This document shows, in pieces, positions 50,847 to 63,506 of a stretch of 64,000 nucleotides of DNA. Numbering within the stretch: position 1 is the stretch's first letter; every line of letters begins with the position of its first letter. The stretch comes from Symbiodinium natans (lineage: Eukaryota; Sar; Dinophyceae; Suessiales; Symbiodiniaceae). The notes under the pieces were generated by a model. That model had not been told where the DNA came from. It saw nothing but the letters and a program-made list of their open reading frames with translations, and did not search any database. A program made the position numbers and the translations under genes. The stretch covers positions 136,551 through 200,550 of the forward strand of contig CAJNDS010000196.1 in assembly GCA_905221605.1 (NCBI GenBank), read 5' to 3'.

Positions 50847-51179
50847 ATGAGGTCGATTGCTACATTCTCCCCCCCTTCAACAGTCGAAGCTGGCTTTTGC
50901 CCTTTGAACGGTCCACGTGTTTTCCGTGATTTTAAATGGGAGGAGTTCTATGAGTTTAAGGGGGACCGTGAGGCCCGGCAATTGAGAGCCCTACGAAATT
51001 TCTTGCCACACCCGGACGATTCTGAAAAACCCTGCCAGCTTGGCTTTAGAGGGTACCCCAATGAAACCGCGTCCATCATGAATTATGTGTGCACCAATGA
51101 GACCCCTGACATTCCATGTGCTTGTATGCCTTGGCCTCCGGGAGTGTGTGTTGAGTTCGTCCGTGTTGTGGCTTGTTAA
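50847..51179 (+). CDS. Cysteine-containing open frame, 110 codons
   Basis: From ATG to TAA; contains FKWEEFYEFKGDREARQLRA, ETASIMNYVCTNETPDIPCA and CMPWPPGVC. The ETPDIPCACMPWPPG part recurs in other frames at 55950, 56265, 58415 and 63010. It may be an exon of the beta-helix locus. Confidence 0.38.
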   Translation: MRSIATFSPPSTVEAGFCPLNGPRVFRDFKWEEFYEFKGDREARQLRALRNFLPHPDDSEKPCQLGFRGYPNETASIMNYVCTNETPDIPCACMPWPPGVCVEFVRVVAC

Positions 51180-51520
51180 GCAAATGTCCCAGCTTTGGAA
51201 AGCAGGTGGTGCGCCCAGGGAGTGGCTTCGAGCGTTTGAGGATTTGAAGGTTGCAGTTTTAGATGAAGATCGCCTGCCCTAGCCGAAGGGTTGAAGGGGG
51301 CACCCGGAGTTTCTGTCTAGGGAAGCTTTTGGCAACATTCCAGGCCCGGGCGCTTGCCGACCTAATTACTTCTAGTTGCAAAGTAAGGTCGCCCCCCAAG
51401 GGTCCCACAGCTGATTTGGAGCTTCTGGAGTCGTCAGCCCAGGGCCTCAATTTTCCGATAAAAGTTCTTGAAATGCCAGGGTCCGGCTGGCAAACACCTT
51501 CCCTCCCTCCTCGGCCGGAG

Positions 51521-51586
51521 GCGCCCTCCGTTCCGGCAACATCGCGATCAGCGACGCCTCCATCGAGGTCCGCAATGTGACGGCCA
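51521..51586 (+). CDS. GGAL beta-helix exon, copy 1
   Basis: Frame GALRSGNIAISDASIEVRNV then TA. The GT donor of the later copies is replaced by AG, so this copy may be dead. Confidence 0.45.
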
Positions 51587-53528
51587 GAAGAGGAGGCGCG
51601 GGCCGCAGCGGGGACCCTGCCTAGAGCCGATAGAGAGGCCTCCGGACAGCCAGCAGGGGCCAGTGGAGGGTTCACCTGTTCTCATGCCCTTAAGGATCTT
51701 AATCAATAGAGGTGAGGTGGAGTTGATGCAGTCAACTCTGGGGATGTTCTGGCCGGGCAAAGGGTTCCGGCTTTGGTGGTGAGCAGCGGCAAACACGTCT
51801 TGATCGTTGTTCGATGCTACCACAATGAGCAAATGTCCGGGCTTTCTCTGAAAGCCACACATTCCTGGGACCAGCCAGATTGCAAAAATGGGCGGGACTG
51901 CGACCCTGAACTCGACATGAAGAAGGAGATGAAGGAGATGTCCCCGTCAAGCCACGTTTAGGAATACATGCATCGGATCACTTTGTTTGCAAACGCTACC
52001 TCTTTTGGATACACCGGCAAGAAAACGCTAAAGGCTCAGAAGCTTCACAGCTCTGACTCTGCAAACAAAAAGGGCATGCTCATGGGACCGACACAGGAGC
52101 GCCAACTCGAACACCGGGAAACGGAAGTCCCTCCAGAACGGACGCGTGAAGGGAAGCTATCGATTATCTAAGAGCCAGAAGCCCATCGAAGCTCCTGACG
52201 CGCCAAGACTTCATGTCTGTCATTGTCTGTCCCAAAACGATGGCACTTAGGAGGATCGCGGCCCCTGCCCGATCCTGTCCTTGCTTGCAGTTTCGACGCG
52301 CACACAGACTGACAGGAGACGTCCAAACTTGTGACAATTGATCACGAGCCCTAAAATGGGCCCCAAGCAACTACAAAGAGCCCCAACCAAATGCACAGTG
52401 TGCACAGTGTAAGTTCATGAAAACATTGGGTGCTGTTAGTTGGGTGTGCCTTCTACATCTTGAACTCGCAGCCTGCCCACGGCAGCAGTACACTGGCACA
52501 AAATTCAACTGCAAGTCTCAGCCCCAGTTGTTTCCTACAAAGAATCGCTTCATTTGTGAACCAAGATGCTGAAAGCAGAGCAGGTCGGAGTGACCTGGAA
52601 CATTATAAGGATTTGAATGTTTCATTTTATGGGTCACTTGCAGGGAGCGCAGCGCCGCATCGCGGAGCCTTGCGCCCTCAAAACCGGGGGCTCAGTTTGG
52701 CACACGCTTCCTCGAACATGCTGTGGCAAACTTGAGTTCAAAATCGCTGGGCCAAGGCGTTAGTTTACAATGAGCCCCACAGTGCATGGAATAGAGAGAG
52801 GGATGAGGCTGAGACTGTACACCAGGCTGAAGGGCGTCTTGTCTTCGCGGATGCTTGGCTTAAGCCCCAATTGACCCACGACCCGAGACCCTTAAGCCCG
52901 AAGCCGCTCAATGCCCCACGCTGGCGTGTAACAAGGTCAGAACTTGAGTTAGCAAACGTACCCGGCTATCCAAAGTTCCCATGAGCGCTTCAAAGTTTGC
53001 TTCCCTGGAAAGTGCCGCTACGAGGACAACAGTTTGCTTGCCTTCAAATGAGAAACGCCTGATGTGCTTGTATGCCTTGGCCTCCGGGATTGCGTTGAGT
53101 TGGTCCGTCTTTTGTCATCTTTTGTCTTATCTGCTTCGGCTTTAAGCAACGGTCCCGGCTTTGGGAACGCAGGTGGTGCGCCGCGGTAGCGGCTTCGAGC
53201 GTTAAGGATTTGAAGGCTTCATATTTGAAAGAAGATCGCCTCCCCTATGGGGCCGGGCCCGGCCCCTGGAATTTCTTTAAATTAGAGGTTTCCAAATAGC
53301 TTCTTTGCAACGTTCAGGGCCCGGGCGCCGCCGACCTGGCAATTTTTTATGAAAGGCAAGGGTCGCCCCCAAAGGGTCCACAGCTCATTTGGAGCTTCCG
53401 GAGTCAGCCCAGAGCCTCATTTTTGTTTCCCCGAACGCCCTTGAAATCCCACATGGTCGGGCGGGCCACGTTAAGAAGGCCCCCTCAGGAACCGACGAGG
53501 ACCTCCGCACTCCCTCCTCGGCCCGAAG

Positions 53529-53605
53529 CCGCGGAGGCGCCCTTTATTCCTCCTACAAGATGTCGATCGCCAACGCCTCTCTGGAGGTCCACAATGCGAT
53601 GGCCG
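53529..53605 (+). CDS. GGAL beta-helix exon, copy 2
   Basis: Frame GGALYSSYKMSIANASLEVH then NAMA. It lacks the three bases that hold the GT donor in copy 3. Its 53060-53800 surroundings are nearly identical to 56240-57010. Confidence 0.5.
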
Positions 53606-56600
53606 AATATGGAGGCGCGGGCCGCAGGGGGGGGGGACCCTGTCTGGAGCGAGGCCTCCGGACAGTCAGTCTTGAGGGTTCATCTCCAGGCTCCGGATCC
53701 TAGTTGATCTTGTCAATGATGCGCTTTTTTTCGTTTTGGGTTTTTGTTGGGAGGAGGGAAAGGGTTCCGGCTTTGGTTGTGGTTTTCCTTGGCCCTGGTA
53801 AGCAGCGGCAACCGGACTCAAGGGAGGCCTTAAGCATTCCGAGTTTCTTTTTTTTCTGGTACACGCCCTAAAAGAACAGCAAGTCGGAGGGACCTGGAAC
53901 GTTACGGACATGAAGGCTCATTTTGAATTGTGCACCCTCTAATTGGATCACTTAGTTGGCGAACAGACTAGCAGACGACCTCTTTCGGACACTCCGGCAG
54001 GAAGGCGCTAAGGCCCCAAAGCTTCAGAGCTCTCACCTTCACTTAACAAAAAAGAGCATGCTCATGGGACCGACACGGGAACAGACGTCCACCCAGAACG
54101 CACGCGCGAAGCGAAGCCACTTATTATCTCAGAGCCATAAGCCCGAGGATCGCGGCCCCTGCCGCTTCCTGCACTTGTCTGCAGTTTTGGAACACACACA
54201 AAGGCTGACTGCTCGTCCAGAATGCTGACAGTTTACGAGGATCGCGACCCCTATCATAGGCCCGAAGCCCGAAGCATCAGCAAAGAGCACGCAACACTTA
54301 AGAGTGAGTGACCAGCTAGTTCCGGTGCACCGTGAACTTGACGTGTACAGAGTTGATGCAAAGATTGGGTGTTGGTAGGTGGGTATGTCTTCTACATCTT
54401 TGAACATGCAGCGTGCTTTGTTCACGAAAGAAGTACATTTGCACAATAGAGGCCAGCTGATACGCTACAAAATCAACTGACGGTCTCAGCCCCCCTCGGG
54501 TCAAGCTGTGGCAGCGAACCCTCCAACAGGCTCCCAGAGCCTTCCGAACGCCCCGAAAAGAGGACTCAAGGGGGGCTTGAGCAGGTCGGAGGGACCCTTT
54601 AACGTTACGGACATGAAGGTTTCATTTTGAATGAAATCATGGGCCGCCTATAGGGAGCACAGCGCCGCATCGCAGAGTTGTGCACCCTCTAATTGGAGCT
54701 GGGGCTCGCTTTGGCAGACTCTTTCCGCCATTCCTTTAGCAAACTTATGTTCAGAGTCGTTTGGCCGAGGCTTCTACAATGAGCCCGGAATGCACCGAAC
54801 AGCCAGCAGGCTTATGGTCGTTTAGTCTTCAGACCCGACCCCCTCAAGCCCGAAAGTGCTGCTAAGAGGTGACAAGTTTGCTTGCCTGAATTATGAGGAA
54901 GTTTGGGAACACATGTATCGGATTACTTTGTTCACCCCGGCGGGAAATATGCACTTCACAAGAAGAGCATGCTCATAGGACCGACGCGGAAACGGAGGTC
55001 CCTCCAGAGCGGACGCGTGACGGGAAGCCATCGACTATCTAAGAGCCAGAAGCCCATCCGAGCTTCTGACACGCGAAGACTTTATGTCCGTCCCAAAACG
55101 ATGGCAGTTACGAGGATCGCGGCCCCTGCAAGAGCCTGTACTTGCCTGCAGTTTCGACACGCACACGGACTAGGCTCGCGACCCTGTATAATCGGCCCGA
55201 AGCGACAAACAAAAGTAATGCAACACTCACTCTCAAAACTAGTTTCGGGTCCCGACTAGTTGCAAAGTAAACTTGACGTGTACAAAGCTCATGAAGAGAT
55301 TGTGTGTTGGTAGTTGGCATCTTGAACTCGGCAGCCTGCCTTGTCCTACATTGGTACAATAGAGGTCAAAAGACGCTAAGTTCGACTGCAAGTCTCAGCC
55401 CCCCGTGTTTCTATAGACAATCGCATCATGTGTGAACCAAGGTCCATTTTTTTTTGTGGGGGGGGGTGGGGGGGAGGTACACATCCTGAAAGCACAGCAG
55501 GTCGGAGGGACCTGGAACGTTCAGGACTTTCGACTTTTTGGTCGCCTACAGGGAGCGCTGCATCGCAGAGCCTTGCGCCCTCAAAAGCGGGGGCTCAACT
55601 TGGTACACGCTCCCTCGAGAATCACTCGCAAGCATACGGATGATTAATGCTGCGGCAAACTTATGTTCAAAATCGCTTGGCCAAGGCGTTTACAATGAGT
55701 CACAGTGCATGGAATAGAGAGGGATGAGGCTCCAAAGTTCCCATGCAAGCTTCTAAAGCTTGCTTCCCTGGAAAAGTGCCGCTACGAGTTCAACAGCTGG
55801 CTTGCCTTCGAAACTGAGAAACTCCGGGTGCTTCATAGGAAGGATCTTTGGAGCTCACGGTGAAACTTGAATTGTTCGGAGTTCGCACTAGCCATGTGCC
55901 GCATCATCTACTGCACCTGCATTTTTTGTGCAACAATTAGACGAATCAGACCCCCTGACATTCCATGTGCTTGTTGATGCCTTGGCCTCCGTTATTGTGT
56001 TGAGTTGGTGCGTCTTGTTTTCTCTGCTTCGGCTTGTGAAGCAACTGTCCCGGCTTTGGGAAAAATTGTGGTGCGCATAAGGAGTGGCTTCGAGTGCTAA
56101 GGGTTTGAAGGCTTCATTTTTGAAAGAAGATCGCCTCCCCTAGCCGAAGGGTTGAAGGGGGGCGCCCCCTGCTCCTGCAATTCTTCTAGTGCTCTTCCCT
56201 GGAAAAGTGCCGCTGCGAGGACAACAGTTTGCTTGCCTTCAAAATGAGAAACGCCTGATATGCTTGTATGCCCTGGCCTCCGGGATTGCGTTGAGTTGGT
56301 CCGTCTTTTGTCATCTTTTGTCTTATCTGCTTCGGCTTTAAGCAACGGTCCCGGCTTTGGGAATGCAGGTGGTGCGCCGCGGGAGCGGCTTCGAGCGTTA
56401 AGGATTTGAAGGCTTCATATTTGAAAGAAGATCGCCTCCCCTAGCCGAACGGTTGAAGGGGGCCGCGCCCGGCATCTGGAATTTCTTGACGGGTTCACAA
56501 ATAGCTTCTTTGCAATGTTCGGGGTCCAGGGGCTGCCGACCTGGCAATTTTTTATGAAAGGCAAGGGTCGCCCCCAAAGGGTCCGCAGCTCATTTGGAGC

Positions 56601-56747
56601 TTCCGGAGTCGTCAGCCCAGAGCCTCATTTTTGTTTCCCCGAACGCCCTTGAAATCCCACATGGTCGGGCGGGCCACGTTAAGAAGGCCCCCTCAGGACC
56701 CGGCGAAAACCTCCACAAAGCACCTTCCCCCCCTCCTCGGCCCGAAG

Positions 56748-56821
56748 CTGCGGAGGCGCCCTCTATTCCCACAAGATGTCGATCGCCAACGCCTCTCTGG
56801 AGGTCCACAATGCGATGGCCG
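56748..56821 (+). CDS. GGAL beta-helix exon, copy 3
   Basis: Acceptor GGCCCGAAG after a C/T tract, donor GGCCG|GTGAAT; frame GGALYSHKMSIANASLEVHN. 74 nt, one codon shorter than copies 4-6. Confidence 0.55.
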
Positions 56822-58619
56822 GTGAATATGGAGGCGCGGGCCGCAGGGGGGGGGGGCCCCTGTCTGGAGCGAGGCTGCCGGACAGTCAGTCTTGAGGGTT
56901 CATCTCAAGGCTCCGGATCCTAGTTGATCTTGTCAATGATGCGCTTTTTTTCCTTTTGGGTTTTTTTTGGGGGGAGGGAAAGGGTTCCGGCTTTGGTTGT
57001 GGTTTTCCTTGGCCCTGGTAAGCAGCGGCAACCTTGGCAAGCACGTGTTCAACCTCCCCCTCCCCCACCTCTCTCCCCAAGCTTTCTCTGAAAGCCGCAC
57101 ATTCTTGGGACCAGCCTTGACGGCAAAATGGGCGGGACTGCGACCCTGAACTCGACATGAAGAAGGAGATGCTTGTCCCCGTCAAGCCCAGGTTTAGGAA
57201 TACATGTTTCGGATCACTTTGTTCGCGCACAGACTACCTCTTTTTCAGACGCCTCGGCAGGAAAGGGCAATGGCCCAAAAGCATCAGAACTCTCACCTTG
57301 CAGTTCTCAAAAAGAGCCTGCTCATGGGACCCACGCGAAGACTTCATGTCCGTCCCCAAAGCGATGACAGTTAGGAGGATCGCGGTTCCTGCCCGCTCCT
57401 GCACTTGTCTGCAGTTTTGGGGTACACGCAAAGGCTGACGGGAGGCGTCCAGAATGCTGACAGCTACGAGGATCGCTACCATAGTCATAGGCAACAGCCA
57501 AGAGCACGCAACACTTGACAGAGAGTGTATGAACTAGCTCCGGTGCACCCTGAACTTGACGTGTACAAGTTCGTGAAAAGATTCGGCGTTGGTAATTGAC
57601 ATCGCAGCCTGCCTGCCTTGTCCATGAAAGATGTACATTGGTACGATAGGGGCCATCACAGTACAAATTCAACTGGAAGTCTCAGCCCCCCTGGTTTCTA
57701 TGGACCGCAGCATTTGTGAACGAAGCTCCATTTTTTGGGGGGACACACATTATGCTGAAAGCATAATGAGCAGGTCGGAGAGACCTGGAACGTTTAAGGA
57801 TTTGAAGGTTTCATGTTGAATTATGGGTCGCCTACAGGGAGCGCAACGCCACATCGCATAGCCTTGCGCCCTCAAAAGCGGGGGCTCAATTTGGCACACA
57901 CACACACACACACTTCCTCGATAATGCCGTGGCAAACTTTTGTTTTCAAATCGCTTGGCCAAGGCGTTTAACTACAATGAGCCACAATGCATGGAATAGA
58001 GAGGGATGAGGCTGACACTGTGCAGGCTTAAGGCCGTATTGGCTGCTGGTTGGCTTAAGCCCCAACTGGCCCAAGACGACCCATACCCCTTAAGCCCGAA
58101 GCCGCCCAACGCCCCACACTGGCGTAGAACAAGGTCAGCCCTGAAGTTAGCAAACATACCTGGCTATCCAAACTTCCCATGCACGCTTCCAACGTTTGCT
58201 TTGCTGGAAAAGTGCCGCTTCGAGGACAACAGTTTGCTTGCCTTGCACATGTGAAACTCCGAACTGTTCCGTATCTCCTGCGTTTCTTTTCGCCGAATAG
58301 CGCTTCCAATTCCTACTTTCACGATGAGGTCGATTGCCGCATTTCTTCCTGCAGTTGGCACTACCCATGTGCCACATCATCTACCGTACCTGCGTTATTT
58401 GTGTAGCGATGAGACCCCCTGACATTCATGTGCTTGTCATTGTATGCCTTGGCCTCCGGTAAGGATTTCACGGCTTTATTTTAGAATGAGGCCGCCTCCC
58501 CTAGCCGAAGGGTGGAAGGGGGGGCGCGCCTGGCATTTCTTTCGTGATTCCAAAAGAGCTTTTTGCAACGTTCAGGGCCTGGGGCTGCCTAATAGCTTGG
58601 TTGAAAGGTAAGATCGCCC

Positions 58620-58790
58620 CCAAACCCCACAGTCAGCCCAGAGCCTCATTCTTGTTGCTTAAAAGTTCTTGAAATCCCATGGTCGGGCGGGCCACGTTCA
58701 AAAGCCCCCCTCAGGACCCAAGTGAGGACCTCCGAAAGCACTCCCCACATTCCCCACTCCCTCCTCGGCCCGAAGCATTTGTGAACCAGG
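58620..58790 (+). pseudogene. Truncated copy of the GGAL exon region
   Basis: The upstream intron-like part (matching 61760-61915) is present up to GGCCCGAAG, then the sequence jumps to TTTGTGAACCAGGC, which belongs to another segment; the exon is deleted. Confidence 0.7.
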
Positions 58791-59688
58791 CTTTTTGTTT
58801 TAGGGGGACACATGCCGAAAGCACAGCAGGTCGGAGAGACCTGGAACGTTAAGGATTCGAAGGTTAAAATTGATGGGTCACCTGCAGGGAGTGCAGCGCC
58901 GCATCGCAGAGCCTTGCGCCCTCAAAAGCGGGGCTCGGTTTGCACACACTTCCTCGACAATGCTGTGGCAAACTTGTGTTCAAAAACGCCTGGCCAAGGC
59001 GTTCGTTTACAATGAGCCATGCATGGATTAGAGAGGGATGATGCTGAGACTGTACAGCAGGCTTAAGGCCGTCTTGTCTTCGAGGATGCTTGGCTTAAGC
59101 CCCAATTAATATATTGGCCCAGGACGACCCGAACCCAGAACCCCTTAAGCCCGAAGCCGCCGACGCCCCACACTGGCGTAGAACAAGGTCAGCCCTTAAG
59201 TTAGCAAACCTAAATGGCTATCCAAAGTTCCCATGAACGCTTCAAAGTTTGCTTCCCTGGAAAAGTGCCGCTACGAGGACAACCGGTTTGCTTGCCTTAA
59301 ACAATGGGAAACTCCTGATGCTTTATGGTGGTGCGCCCCAGAGTGGCTTCGAGCGTTTAAGGGTTTGAAGGCTTCATTTTTCGAAAGAAGATCGCCTCCC
59401 CAAGCCGAAGGGTTGAAGCGGCTCCTGGAATTTCTTTAGGGGTTCCCAAATTTCATCTTTACAACGCTCAGGGCCCGGGCGCTGCCGACCAAGCAATTGT
59501 TAAAGTTGAAAGGCAAGGGTCGGCCCCAACTGATTTGGAGCTCCTGGAGTCGTCAGCCCAGAGCCTCAATTTTCTTCCCCTAAACAGCCCTTAGAATCCC
59601 ATGGTCGGGCGGGCCACGTTGAAAAGGCCTCCTCAGGAACCGACGAGGACCTCCGGAAGCACCTCCCCACTCCCTCCTCGGCCCGAAG

Positions 59689-59765
59689 CCGCGGAGGCGC
59701 CCTCTTTTCCGCCATGAAGATGGAGATCGATAACGCCTCCCTCCAAATCCACAACGCCACGGCCG
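59689..59765 (+). CDS. GGAL beta-helix exon, copy 4
   Basis: Acceptor GCCCGAAG, donor GGCCG|GTGGAC; frame GGALFSAMKMEIDNASLQIH then NATA. 77 nt. Confidence 0.55.
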
Positions 59766-61915
59766 GTGGACATGGAGGCGCGGGCCGCAGGGGTGGGGAC
59801 CCTGTCTAGAGCGAGGCCTCCGCACAGTCAGTCTAGAGGGTTCATCTCAAGCCTCCGGATCCCAGTTGATCTTGTCAATGGTGTGTTGTTTTGGTTTGGG
59901 GAGTTTTTTGGGGGGGAAAGGGTTCCATCCAGCTTTGGTGGTGGTTTTCAACCGCGGCAACCACGTCTTGATCGGCGACTGGAAAAGAGCAAATGTGGAG
60001 GCTGCGTCCCTTTCCCCCTCCCCCACCTCTCTCCCCAAGCTTTCTCTGAAAGCCACGCGTTCCTCGGACCAGTCTGGCAGCAAAGATGATGGCGAAATGG
60101 CCTGGGCCACGACCCTGAACTCAGCATGAATAGAGGTGGGTTTCATCTTGTCAATATTGCGTGTTGTTAGTTTGGGGGATTCTCAGACAAAAAATGGGTC
60201 CCGCTTAAAACCACATCTTGATCAGTTACTGAAACGAGCAGATGTCCGGGCGGCGTCCCTTTCCCCCCGTGCGTCGGATCACTTAGTTATTATTGAGATG
60301 AAGCTGCCACAACCTATCACTCGTCGAAGCGGGGGTCAGAGGCAAAGTGTACCAGGCCCAAAGAAATTGGGCACATGAAACGAAGAAAACGCCAAACATG
60401 ACGCCGAACCACAGCGGAACTGCGGGTAGTATCACTTAGTTCGCAAACAGACATGAAGAGACTAGCAGACGACCTCTCTCGGACACTCCGGCAGGAAGGC
60501 GCGAAGGCCCAAAAGCTTCAGAGCTCTCACCTTGTACTTAACAAAAAGAGCATGCTCGTGGGACCGACACGGAAACGGACGTCCCCCCAGAACGGACGCG
60601 CGAAGCGAAGCCACCGATTATCTCAGAGCCAGAGCCCATCGGAGCTTCTGACAACGCGAAGACTTCATGCCTGTCCCCAAAACGATGACAGTTGCGAGGA
60701 TCGCGGCCCCTGCCCGCTCCTGCACTTGTCTGCAATTTCGGGGCACACACACAGGCTGACGAGAGGCGTCGAGAATGAGAATGCTGACAGTTACGAGGAT
60801 CGCGACCCCTAGTATAGGCCCGAAGCAACAGCAAAGAGCACGCAACACTTAAGAGTAAGTGACCGACTAGTTCCGGTGCACTGTGGACTTGACGTGTACA
60901 AAATTGATGCAAAGATTGGGTGCTGCACCATGGTAGTTGGGTGTGTCTTCTACATCTTTGAACACGCAGAGCGCCTTGTTCATGAAAGAAGTACACTTGC
61001 ACAATAGAGGCCAGCTGATACGTTGCAAGATCAACTGACGGTCTCAGCCCCCGCTTCATTTGTGAACTGGTCAAGCGGTGGCAGCGAACCCTCCAACAGG
61101 CTCCCAGAGCCTTCAGAAGACCCCGAAAAGAGGACTCAAGGGAGGCCTTGTAAGCATTGCGCGTTCTTTTTTTTTCTGGTGCACGTCCTGAAAGAACAGC
61201 AAGTCGGAGGGACCTGGAACGTTACGGACATGAAGGCTCATTTTGAATTAAATAATGGGCCGCCTATAGGGAGCGCAGCGCCGCCTCGCAGAGTTGTGCA
61301 CCCTCTAATTGGAGCTGGGGCTCGCTTTGGCAGACTCTTCCCGCCATTCCTTTAGCAAGCTTCGTCTGGCCAAGGCTTCTACAATGAGCCCGCAATGCAC
61401 CGAATAGCCAGCAGGCTTATGGCCGTTTAGTCTTCACCCCTATAAGCCCGAAGCCGCCAACCCCCCCCCCCCCCCACTTGGCTTAACACAAAGTCAGCCC
61501 TGAAATTAGCCAGCGTCTCTGGCCATCCAAAAGGTTTCAGTAGAACACTTCAAAGTCAGCTTCCCTGGTTCTTTGGAAAGCAGGTGGTGCGCCTATGGAG
61601 TGGCTTCGAACGGTAAGGATTTGATGGCTTTATTTTCGAATGAGGTCGCCTCCCCTAGCCGAAGGGCGGAAGGGGGGCGCGCCTAGACTTTCTTTAGGGA
61701 TTCCCGTTCAGGGCCTGAGGCTGCCGACCTAATAGCTTGGTTGAAAGGTAAGCTCGCCCCCAGGGCCCACAGTCAGCCCAGAGCCTCATTCTTGTTGCTT
61801 AAAAGTTCTTGAAATCCCATGGTCGGGCGGGCCACGTTCAAAAGGACCCCTCAGGACCCAAGTGAGGACCTCCGAAAGCACTCCCCACATTCCCCGCTCC
61901 CTCCTCGGCCCGAAG

Positions 61916-61992
61916 CCGCGGAGGCGCCCTCTGTTCCTTCAACATGGCGATCGCCAACGCCACGCGACTCGAGGTCCGCAACGCCGTGGCAG
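61916..61992 (+). CDS. GGAL beta-helix exon, copy 5
   Basis: Acceptor GCCCGAAG, donor GGCAG|GTGGAAG; frame GGALCSFNMAIANATRLEVR then NAVA. 77 nt. Confidence 0.55.
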
Positions 61993-63429
61993 GTGGAAGT
62001 GGAGGCGCGGGGGGCACCATGGGGACCCTGTCTACCTGTAGAGCCAAAAGGGAGGCCGGGGCCAGCAGAGGGTTCATCTCAAGCCTTCTCATCCCCTTTT
62101 TTGATCCGGCAGCCGCCTTCGGGTAAAAAAACCCAGAGCGGTAGATTTCATCTTGTCCATGTTGCGTGCTGTTTGTTCAGGGAGTTTTTGGGGTGGTTTT
62201 CCTTGGCCGTGGTGAGCAGTGGAAACCACGTCTTGATCAGCTACCGAAGTGAGCAGATGTGCCGCACTTGTGAACCAGGCTCGTTTTGGGGGGGACACGT
62301 GCCGAAAGCACAGCAGGTCGGAGAGACCTGGAACGTTAAGGATTCGAAGGTTAAATTTGATGGGTCACCTGCAGGGAGTGCAGCGCCGCATCGCAGAGCC
62401 TTGCGCCCTCAAAAGCCGGGCTCAGTTTGCACATGTTTGCACACACTTCCTCGACAATGCTGTGGCGAACTTGTGTTCAAAACGCTTGGCCAAGGAGTTA
62501 GTTTACAATGATCCATGCATGGAATAGAGAGGGATGAGGCTGAGACTGTACAGCAGGCTTAAGGCCGTCTTGTCTTCGAGGATGGTTGGCTTAAGCCCCG
62601 ATTGGCCCAGGACGACCCGAACCCAGAACCCTCAAAGCCCGAAGCCGCCGACGCCCCACACTGGCGTAGAACAAGGTCAGCCCTTAAGTTAGCAAACCTT
62701 TCTATCCAAAGTGCCCATGAGCGCTTCAAAGTTTGCTTCCCTGGAAAAGTGCCGCTGCGAGGACAACAGTTTGCCTGCCTTACACAGGGGGAAAACTCCG
62801 GATGCTTTATAGGAAGGATCTCTGGAGTTCACGGTGACCTTGAACTTTTCTGCATTTCTTCCTAGTTTTTTGCTTTTGAGATCTCAGGCGTTTGGATTAA
62901 TTCGGTTGCTACATTTCTTCCTGGCATTTTTTTGCTTTTGAGATCTCAGGCGTTTGGACTAATTCGGCCACATACCGCATCAGCTACTGTACCTGCATAT
63001 GTGTGCAGCAATGAGACCCCCTGACATCCCACGTGCTTGTATGCCTTGGCCTCCGGGATTTTTGTTGACTTGCTCCGTGTTGCTTTATCTGCTTCGGCTT
63101 GTCAAGCAACTGTCCCGGCTTTGGAAAGGCCGAAGGGTTGAAGCGGGGGGCGCGCCCGGCTCCTGGAATTTCTGTAGGGGTTCCCACATAGCTTCTTTGC
63201 AACGTTCAGGGCCCGGGCGTTGCCGACCTAGCAGTCTTTGTTGAAAGGCAATTGTCGCCCCCAAAGGGTCCACAGCGGATTGGAGCTTCTGAAGTCGTCA
63301 GCCGAGAGCCTCAATTTGGTTCCCCTAAACAGCCCTTGGAATCCCGTGGTCGGGCGGTCCACATTCAAAGGCCCCCTCAAGACCCGACGAGGACCTCCGA
63401 AAGCACCTTCCCTTTCTCCTCGGCCCAAG

Positions 63430-63506
63430 CCGCGGAGGCGCCCTCTATTCCGAAGGGAACATGGCGATCGCCAACGCCTCTCTGGAGGTCCACAATGTGA
63501 CCGCCG
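63430..63506 (+). CDS. GGAL beta-helix exon, copy 6
   Basis: Acceptor GGCCCAAG, donor CCGCCG|GTAAAG; frame GGALYSEGNMAIANASLEVH then NVTA. 77 nt. Confidence 0.55.
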
